This document shows, piece by piece, positions 55,441 to 64,000 of a stretch of 64,000 nt of DNA. A model generated the notes under the pieces. That model was not told the origin of the DNA, made no database searches, and saw nothing but the letters and a program-made list of their open reading frames with translations. Source of the DNA: Dromiciops gliroides (lineage: Eukaryota > Chordata > Mammalia > Microbiotheria > Microbiotheriidae). The position numbers and the translations under genes are program-made. The number at the start of each line of letters is the position of its first letter. The stretch's first letter is position 1. The DNA lies in assembly GCF_019393635.1 (NCBI RefSeq), contig NC_057863.1, positions 3,460,334 to 3,524,333 of the forward strand, in the 5' to 3' direction.

Positions 55441-57554
55441 TTCTGGAAGATGAAGTATTAGTAATGAGCCAAAGAATGTGAGACTAGGAGGAGCCTATTT
55501 CTCTTCCTGAGAAGTCAGGCTTCCCTATAGCCAGACCCTGGGCAAGTGGTGATGGCACAGGTCATCACTGACCACAGCTGTGGTACTTAGTGACCTGTGT
55601 CCTCTGAGGCTCGGTTTCCTGTTCTGTACAATGAGGTGGTTGGACTAGGGGATCTCTGGGCCCCTTCCAGCTCCAAGTCTGTGATCCCATCATGACGTCT
55701 GAATGTTTCCCTCCCCCAGGAGAATCCTACAAGTCTGGAGGGCCATCTCACTTTTGGTTGAGATGAAGGCCTACTCTAGAGGGAAGGAAGATTTTCTGAA
55801 TTGTCAAGTCATAAATATCTTTCTGTTCTCCTAGTTTTTTTTAAATAGGGCTCACTCACATGACTGCCTGAGTTTTGTTTTTCCTTCAAAAAAGTTTTTT
55901 GAGAATCTACCCTGTGTTGAAGAGTTTGCTTTTCTTTGTAAAAGGGGGCAGTAAGTTTAACCCCCATTTGCAGGTGTTTGGATTGTTTCTACACACCAGA
56001 ATAACAGCCCCAAAGGGAGCTTGGCTCTTCACAGCCCCTGCCTATGTGTGTGTGGGTAGTGGTGGAGGGAAGGGGTGCAGCAGTGGGCCAGAACTCCCAC
56101 CCTACCCCTGCTTATCTGGGGAAACAAGCTGTACTTTAAGAACTATCAGTATTTCCCCAGTGGCTAGCTGAGGCAGGAAGCAGGTGGCAGGGAGCTGACC
56201 CCACACAGGGAGCCGCCCCCTAAAAACAATATTTGGGTTTGCCACCACCAACGGTGTCTGGAGGTGGCTCTCTTTGATCCTGCCTGTGAGGACTTTGATT
56301 TTGAACGAGTTGGAGAGATAACTGGTGGGGGCCTTGGATAAAGCACATCTGAAGTTGCTTGGGGAGACAGGGATGTCCCAATTAATTTCAGTTCAACACA
56401 TTCATTTAGTGGTTCCTCTATACAAACCTCTGTGCCAGGCCCTGGGCATCAGTATGTCTTTAATTCTTCCATGTGGTGTCATGGATGTGTGTGGGCATTC
56501 CCTCCAGGGGTATATCCTATGGGACTCATCCATGTCCTCCCTGTCCAAGTCCTTCATTAAGGGTCCACCCAAAGCCCCTTCCTCCTACAGGTCTGAAGTC
56601 AACATCATTCTCCTTTGCTCCTGCTAGGGGACTGACCCACCCCCCTCTCTAATGGAGGAAAACTTTTACACTCCTTCTTGTACCCAAGTCCCCCGATCAC
56701 ATGCCACGAGTTATTTTTGTCTGCCATGTGTCTTCTCATTGTCCTGTGGGTCACCTGCAATGTTGATTCTTTGGAGATTGTGGGGTTCTGTGATTTACAA
56801 CTAGAGAGCATTGGCAGAAGAATATTTCTATCAAGTAGCAACTTGGGAGCTGGAAAGTAGGAGTGGAGGTTTATATTGAGCCAGCTTGTAAAGTTGGAAG
56901 GGATAGACCCCAAAATGGGGCAGCTGGCTCTCTTCCTCCCATTGGAGTCTGGGCCCCATTCCTTGTCTACCTGCTTGTTTAAGATATAGAGACTAATCCA
57001 AAGGGTGCCTCATCAAAGTCCATGTTATTGATTGGACAACAGATGTTCTTCATTCACTTGACTTTTCCTGTGGGGCTGGTTAAGCCAGTCTCCTTAGAGG
57101 CTTTGATGTCATCAGGACAATGTCACCCAAACATACACAGACATAGAAGAGATTTTGGAGACCTCACTATCCATCAGGAATGAACAAAGCCCTAGGGATG
57201 TAAATAAGAAAACTAAACCATCTCTGTTCTCAGGGAGGTTGTAGTCTAATTAGTTGCTTAATAGCTGCTATCCTTGAGGAGCTATGGGGGGAGGGAGTCA
57301 GCTTGAATGAAAAGAATTTATTACTTGCTATGTGCCAAGCACTGTGGTGCCCCAAGGAAGCTTGTGATCTAGTGGAGGACTCTCTCTCTTTCTCTCTCCC
57401 TCTCCCTCTCCTCCCATGTCCAGAAGTGTTAGCCAGGGAGAGATGTTTTGGTTTGGGAAGTTATAGGGAGTCATGAGGTAGGTGTGAGGTGTCAACTAAC
57501 ATTCATTTTATAGAAGCAATGACAGTACTGATTTTATTTCAGCTTCTGGATAAA
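55441..57554. other. gene-free stretch
   Basis: No exon recognised. A MIR-class fragment lies at about 55560-55690 and pieces of the unassigned ancient repeat at about 57170-57380. Confidence 0.4.
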
Positions 57555-57560
57555 ATGCTA

Positions 57561-57738
57561 TCCATCCATCCACTCATCCATCCACCCATCCATCAACTCA
57601 TCCATCCATCCACCCATCTACCCATCCACACATCCATCCATCCAAGCATACAATCATCCATCCATCCACCTATCCATTCACTCATCCATCCATCCACCCA
57701 TCCACTCATCCATCCATCCATCCATCCATTCATTCATC
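57561..57738. repeat. (ATCC)n imperfect microsatellite
   Basis: About 44 tetranucleotide units with scattered CACC/CATT variants. Confidence 0.93.
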
Positions 57739-58219
57739 TCACTTCCTTTTGCAACTAGTCTCTGTCCTCAAGGACCTTACATTCTACTTGTGGGGAAGCA
57801 AGATGTGCCCAGATCAGTATAATACAAAGTACTCTTACCTTGCAGTGACTAACCTTCATGACATGAAGACCCTTTCAGGCACAAAGACAAGAAGAAGGGT
57901 TGCTATATTTCTGGACCAGCAAATCCCCTTGGAAACCAGGGAAATTCCCAATTGTTGTTTCAGCAGGTGGGATCCAGGGCAGGGAGAAGGGTGTTCCTGG
58001 CATCCTGAGGGCTGATCTTCCAATGGTGACATTCCCAAATGCCCCCTCACAAAGCCTGCCCAGCTGTCTGGAGTTATTCTTTCCTTCCTGGGACCTCTTA
58101 GAATGTAACATGCCACTTGTGCCTCTCATGCATTTCTCATGATCTGTTTGGAGTTAGGATCATTTGTGGTTCTTGCACCTTCTAGACTATGAGCTTCCTG
58201 GTCTTTCCTATTGAATCTG

Positions 58220-59060
58220 TCTCTCCTCTAGCATCCATCACTCATTCACAAGCATTAATATGCGTCCATAAACATTCATTAAGCACTATGAGCCAGGAAG
58301 GGGCAAGTAGGTGATGCAGTGGATAAAGCACTGCATCTGGAGTCAGGAAAATCTGAGTTCAAATCTGGCCTCAGACACTTACTAGTTGTGTGACCCTGGG
58401 TAAATCACTTAATCCCAATTGCTTCAGTTTCCTCATCTGTAAAATGGTCTGGAGAAGGAAATGGCCAACCCCTCCAGTATCTGCCAAGGAAACCCCAAAC
58501 AGGGTCACAAAGAGCTGGACATGACTAAAAAATGACTGAACAACAACAATGAGCTTAGCACTGTGCTAGCTGCTGGACAGACCAAGACCGGAGTGAAAAT
58601 AGCTCTTGTTCTCCAGGAGCTTGCATTCTACTGAGGACTGGGAGCAAGGAGCCCACAACACACCCCCAGATGACGTAAGGGGGGAGGAAGCACTAACAGC
58701 TAGAGGAACCTGGGGAAGCTTCCCAGGGAATGTGAGTCTTAAAGAAAGTGAGGGAATCTGAGAGAGGGAGGGGAGGACGAGGATCACTCCTACGATGGGC
58801 AAAGACACGAGGCGAGTCAGCTGCAGTGTGGAGTGTGTGAAGGGAGGAGCGATAGGAGGCAGGAGCAGGCTGGGCCCAGTGATGGGAGGCCTCCACAATC
58901 AGGCCAGAGGAGCCACTGAAGCTCTGAGCAGAAGGCGGCCAAGGTCAGAACTACTCTGGGAAGATGACTTTGGTGGGTGTATGGAGAATGGCCTGGGGAG
59001 AGGAGGCTGAGGTGGCCCATGGTCCCGGTGAGAGACACTGTGGAGGATGAATGGACGGGC
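58220..59060 (+). repeat. unassigned ancient repeat interrupted by a Mar1
   Basis: The left part ends 'cattcattaagcactatgag' and the right part resumes 'gagcttagcactgtgctagc', then 'cttgttctccaggagcttgc' and a G/A-rich body. The fit between the two parts shows nesting. Confidence 0.6.
58305..58550 (+). mobile_element. Mar1 CORE-SINE with Bov-B/RTE-like tail
   Basis: Full-length order: 'ggtgatgcagtggataaagc', 'ggagtcaggaaaatctgagt', 'cagtttcctcatctgtaaaa', then the tail 'tctggagaaggaaatggcca', 'ggaaaccccaaacagggtca' and 'agagctggacatgact', ending in an ACAACAACA tail. The flank ATGAGC(C/T) on both sides suggests a short target-site duplication. Confidence 0.88.
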
Positions 59061-60374
59061 TCAGACAGTGGGATCCCAAGGAGGGGGAGGGGATCTGCCA
59101 AGGAGGGGGACTCTTCCAGCTGGACAGCGCCGCATCCCTAACTGTCCTTCCCGCTCATAAGCAGGGCGGCACCACCAGGGTCTCTTCCTTTGGAAGCTCA
59201 GTTTGGCAGCTCAGGGGAGTCCCTTAGCCCTGACCCCATCTCAGATGACTGTGGGGGCTTTTACTGCTCCCCAGGCAGCCCTGCTGTGGCTGTGGCTTTA
59301 GAAAGTCAGTTAACATCAAGTGCAAGCCCCGCACAGCTTGGGCGGCGGCCTCTGTGGCCACTCTCCGGGGGCTTCAGGTTTCACAGCTGGAGAGCTGGGG
59401 TGGCAGATGGGGAGAAGAAGGCCTTGGAATCCTGTCTCTGATAGCACATGATAGATGCGGCTGGGTGACACCTCCCGCTTGGGAGCCCCTTCTCTCAGAG
59501 CACCAGCCTGGGGCAGCTTCACCACCTCCAGACTGGGCTGTTGGTGTCCTTCCTCATTGCTCTCTTTTTCCTCCAGCCCATCTTCCATATGGCTGCCAAG
59601 GTGGGTGTTCTAATGCCGGGCTCAGACCATGTCGCTCCCCCTCAGTCTTCTGCGTATAGCTTTGGCCAAAAGAGGATCTCAAGAACTTGGGAGGACCAGA
59701 TTGCCTGGACTTGTTAATCCCCCTTCTAGCAGCCCCCCGGACAGCGATGGCTACTGGCTGAGTCTGGATCGGGAGCCGGAGGAAGGCAGAGTCCAGGCTC
59801 TATAGGGAGCCCAGCCAAAAAGAGGCATCCTATCAATGGAGAGGAGCTGCTGCCTGCACTTCTGGCGTGTATGTTCACTAGGTTTGAACCCTTTCCGGAC
59901 TCTCCCTGAGCTAGTGCGAAAGTATGCTCCAGACTTTTGTGGGGGCAGAGGGATCTCTGTGTACAACTATGCCACTAGTAAGCACACTTCTGGAAGACAA
60001 TAAAGTCTGTCTGACTAATCAATATCAACCGCTCATCATGGGGGACCATACCAGCGGAGGCTCACAAGTTCTAGCATAAAAGTGATTCCCCTAGCCCCCC
60101 TGGAAGACCCTTGGACCCTAAGGGCGCAAGTCATAACTGAGCTCAGCTCAGCTGACCTGTTAGTCCCAGCAGGGCTGAGAGAGGACCCCTAGGGCCATGT
60201 GCTGCGTAGTTATGGGTGGGACTGAACGTCTGTGATGCACTTGTTCTAACTTGCATTCCCTTTGTCTACATACGTGGCTTTCTGCCCAGAAAATGGTGAG
60301 GTCCTGGGAGGGGCTATTGAGCTTTCACTCCCAGTGACCACTGGAGCACCTTGACCCAAGAGTCATCCATTAGT
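59061..60374. other. gene-free stretch
   Basis: No exon or repeat recognised beyond short low-complexity runs. Confidence 0.4.
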
Positions 60375-60680
60375 CCACAAGCATTTATTGAGCTGCTGCT
60401 TTGTGCTAAGTCCCGGGGATATAAAACCAAAAACCAAAGTCCTTGACTTCCAGGAGCTGACATTCGATCAGGTAGATATAAAATGACACAAATACCAGAT
60501 GATTTGGGAGAGGGAGTGAGGGGAGGCACTAGCAGCTGGGGAAATCCAGAGAGGCTTCTTGTAGGAGGTAGCGTGTGAACTGGGTCTTGAGGCATTGCTA
60601 TACACTGGAAAAGCCTGAAGAGATGTGCAGCGTAGTACACATGTGGCTCTCTTGCCTCTGTAAAGAGGGGATCTGGCAAG
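60375..60680 (+). repeat. unassigned ancient repeat
   Basis: 'caagcatttattgagctgct', 'gactteccaggagctgac'-type wording (actual bases 'gacttccaggagctgaca') and 'ggcttcttgtaggaggtagc' follow the order of the dispersed element. Confidence 0.5.
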
Positions 60681-60929
60681 TGGGAAGAATAGCAGGATGA
60701 GACCACCTCAGAAATTCCACATCTGGACCCATTGCCTGTGGGGCTTGCCTGGGATTTCTTGAGCCAGGGCAAGCCAGCCCAACTGAAGCAGCAGAGCGCC
60801 CAGAGGAAGAACCAGGAAGCAGTCACAGGTGCCAAACAGGTCAAGCTACCTTGACCACCATCTTCCCTTAAATCCCAGTTCTGACAGCCTAGAACCCTGA
60901 ACCCAAACCTTGGGGATAGTCAGACTTCT

Positions 60930-61375
60930 AGCGCAATGCCCATAGACATCATGGAAAGGCAGATCAATGGAACAGGATTGACAAGAGAGGTTTAAAAAAA
61001 ACAATGGAACTCCATAACCTAATATTTGATATGCTGGAAAAAATATTACTGAGGGGAGAACATTTCCAGTTTTCTGGGAAAAGTTTAAATCAATCTGATA
61101 GAAATTAGGTTTAGAACAACACCTTAAATCCTATTGCACATTCTAAATAGAGACATGACCTTGATATTAAAGATTAGATTACAAAAAATTAGATGAAAAG
61201 CAAGTCGCCTGCCTCTCCCAGCTATAAGTAGGAAATGAATTCTTAATCAAACAAGACATAGAGGCAATTACAGAAGCCAAAATGGATTAACTATGATTGC
61301 ATGAAACTGAAAAGCTTCTGCACAGACAGCATCAATGCAAGAAGGGAACCAATCAAACAGGAAACAAATCTTTGT
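60930..61375 (+). mobile_element. L1 ORF2 fragment, old
   Basis: 'ccataacctaatatttgata', 'aatattactgaggggagaac', 'gacatgaccttgatattaaa' and 'gaaactgaaaagcttctgca' correspond to the part of L1 ORF2 between the reverse transcriptase and the C-terminus. The frame is broken by stops. Confidence 0.7.
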
Positions 61376-63854
61376 CCCAAATTTCTCTGATAAATTCTGC
61401 TTTTGCAGCTCTTATTTCTCTTTTAAATCATCTAGCCATATCCTCTGTAGTCCCATGCTCTCTTGGGAATCTCTACTTAATCAGGTTTGACTTATTTTCA
61501 TTTTGTCTTGCACTATTTATTCATAGATGTCTGGACTTTTTTACCTGATCTGTAGCCCATATTCCTTTCTGTTATTAAAATCTTCCCTGTTGGTTTATCT
61601 GCTTATGCTCAAGATTGCTTACTGAGGGTTTTTCCTCTGAATTAAAAAAAAAAATTTCAGTCTTTTTGTCCCTTAGCAATCCTCTACCATTCAGTTTCTG
61701 ACTTTTCCCCCCTTAAATGTAATTTTCCTGGAGGCTGGACCTCAAAGCTGTCTCAGCTTCCTTTTATTCTGGACAATTTACAATTCATTGGCCTTGGTCT
61801 CTGCCCCAAGTGACTTCTGGAGGGGTCCAGCAGAACCTGTTAAGAGTTGGATGCTGGGCCCTTTCCACCAAGTCTAATGCAGGGTCACTCAGCCACGTGT
61901 ACATGTCCTGCCCAGTTCCCCCTCTTCCTCACTTCTTTGGCTGAGCTCTGCTGTGGTAACGTAGTGCTACAGTGATGCTGTCCCAGCCCAAGAAAGCCTC
62001 TGCTTTTGGTTTTCTGTGGCACTATGAAGAGGGGGGCGAGTGTAGATGTAAGTTCTGTTGCCAGCCTGGGAATCTGCTGGTGTGGCACTGCTGTAGAAGA
62101 CCCCAATGGTCATTAGGGGCCAGTCATTAGCCTTCTTGGCCGTTCATTGGAGTTCTTGGTGTCTCAGATCCTGGAGACAGATGAAAGGCTTTATCTTTCG
62201 TGCATAATTCTTATTTTTGACCAGTTTGAGAGATCATGAGGGTCAGAGAAAACTGTCTAGTCTTCCATCTTATTAATCACATGACACAAAAGTCAGACCA
62301 CTAAGTGAGCACTCTCAATGGAAATAATTTTTACATGTTCTCTGAGTCCAAAAAAGCTTTTAAAAATTAATTTAATCATTTTAGACTAGAAAGAAATAAT
62401 CCAATATTTAATTGATGATTTCAATATGAAAATGTTTAAATAAATATTAGATATTTGAATACATTTGTGAGATAGGTTATCATCCACAGGGGTTGTCTAA
62501 AGTCATAGCTGGGGCCTGTGGGAGGCATGGAGAGATGTCTGTGTAGCCGGACATTTCCAAGGGTGACTGTTATTTCCTCCCTTTTCTTGTGGGCAGCAGG
62601 AGAAGGATTCTCTCTGGGTCCTTGTTCCTTCCCCCATCTATCTCCAAGAGGGATTTTGGCCTGGAAACATATCTGTCTCTCTCCTCCAATATGTCTGGCC
62701 TAGGCACTAGACATTTGGAGATTCAAAGGAAAACCTGCTTCTGTGCTCTCTCTTTTAAGGGGAGGGTGGCCTTTAGCTCACACTGGCCCGTTTGGCTCCT
62801 TTCCATCAAATGCTACTTACACAAAGGATCTTCACAAACAGGGGATATCAGGTAAACCCATTTATTCAAGCAAACAGCAAACAGAAGCCAGAGACATTAT
62901 TCAGATTCCCTCACACAAGAGTGAAGGAGCTCTTTAGTTAGGTGGAAGATAGGATCTCAGTACAAACCAGGAGAGGGATGTGCTCTCAGCCAAGAAGATG
63001 CCACCCTCTCCCCCAGTCTCTGGGGAGGGGTGCTGGAAATTGGGGGCAGATGGGCAAGTTGGCTTCTCCGGAGTGTCAGTGGCTCCTGAAATCTCTCTCT
63101 CCTCCCTGGAGTGTCGCTGTTGCCACTTCCCCTAGAAGTTCTGGAACCAGGTGGGCATGCAGGTGGGCATGCAATGCAGAGAGCAGCTTTCTTGTGGCCA
63201 GTCTTAGGCCATGTCTCCTTCTGCACGCACATGCAAGATGCCCCAGATATCATAGGAAGCTTGGTTATGCACCAGGAAGATATTTACATATTCTTTCTTA
63301 GGCGTTAAATGCTTCCTCACAAAAGCTTTCAGGCTCCCTCTGTCCCCAGGGCCTCTGGGGCTGACCAGACTAGTTGTGGCCTTGGCCTGTGGCCTCTGGT
63401 GCATCCACACTTCATTTTTGAGATCCACGAAGCCTTGAGGGTTTCTGCGTGCTCAGCCTCAGTTAAGGGCTTCTTCAAGAACAACCCAGATGATTGACCT
63501 AGCCTCAGCTTAGGCTGACTAAGCGAGGCTGGAGATCTCGTTAGGGGAGTGCATCACCTTTTCCCTGAGTTTGCTTGCTAAGACTAGACCCCATCACTTT
63601 GCACCTCAGATTTCTCAATCCTCTCTTGGCATGATCATGGAGACACAAGTATACAACAGGCTGAAGGAAAGTAGAGGGTAGAGGTCTTTTGCCTTACGAT
63701 GACTAGAATCACACCACTTCTGGTCCCTGTGACCAGGCCCCCCAGGAGCACGGAAACCAGGGCACCTATTTCAGAACAAAGCCTCCCCCCATCATTTGGC
63801 CCCTCCCCCATGTTTGCCAAAAGTCCCCAATACCAGCACTTCTGCTATTTCTTT
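61376..63854. other. gene-free stretch
   Basis: No exon recognised. The part 62280-62480 is unusually AT-rich and free of recognised repeats. Confidence 0.4.
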
Positions 63855-64000
63855 TGTTATTGTTTTTGTGTTTTTTTGGGGGGGCAATGAGAGTTAAGTG
63901 ACTTGCCCAGGGTCACACAGCTATTAAGTGTCAAGTGTCTGAGGCCGTATTTGAATTTAGGTCATCCTAAATCCAGGGCCAGTGCTTTATCCACTGCACC
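63855..64000 (-). mobile_element. marsupial tRNA-derived SINE, cut by the window edge
   Basis: Reverse copy with a T/G-rich tail, GAGAGTTAAGTGACTTGCCC and GGGCCAGTGCTTTATCCACT. Its tRNA-like head continues beyond the window. Confidence 0.88.

Overview
The window looks like marsupial genomic DNA. The main evidence is the set of interspersed repeats. There are many copies of the tRNA-derived marsupial SINE that begins GGGGCAGCTAGGTGGCACAG, CORE-SINEs of the MIR/Mar1 type (two with the Bov-B/RTE-like 3' tail found on marsupial Mar1), L1 3' ends, L2 fragments and MIR fragments. Gene structure is vertebrate: coding exons with splice acceptors just before the ATG, and no operons.

All recognisable protein coding lies in the first 27 kb, as a head-to-tail cluster of three plus-strand leucine-rich-repeat (LRR) genes. 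LRRC15 (858-2603) encodes a 581-residue type I membrane protein. CPN2 (14613-16259) encodes the 548-residue secreted regulatory subunit of carboxypeptidase N. A third gene (23855-25210) encodes a 451-residue CPN2-like ectodomain that I cannot match to a named human gene. In each gene the whole protein sits in one exon, and a splice acceptor ends 3-7 bases upstream of the ATG. This agrees with the LRRC15/CPN2/GP5 neighbourhood of human 3q29, on the side facing HES1; GP5 and HES1 themselves are not in the window.

The third gene is the most interesting locus. Its LRR frame ends at UGA followed by CUA, the best-known stop-readthrough context. Beyond the stop the same frame runs directly into a Thr/Pro/Ser-rich, mucin-like stalk of about 1.6 kb, and a hydrophobic, transmembrane-like segment follows. 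The layout (LRR ectodomain, mucin stalk, membrane anchor) resembles platelet GP Ib-alpha. However, the stalk is spread over all three frames. Two of the frame changes are the same 11-base loss, copied by a recent 322-bp tandem duplication. I read this as either a receptor that has become a secreted LRR protein by decay of its 3' half, or a hypervariable stalk gene that is misassembled or polymorphic.

From 27 to 64 kb I find no supported protein-coding gene. This part holds SINEs (several with clear target-site duplications), L1 and L2 fragments, an old unassigned interspersed repeat, many microsatellites, and some repeat-poor stretches with the look of conserved regulatory DNA, mainly 41.4-46.5 kb and 29.8-30.1 kb. 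No tRNA, rRNA, CRISPR array or retrovirus-like element was recognised.
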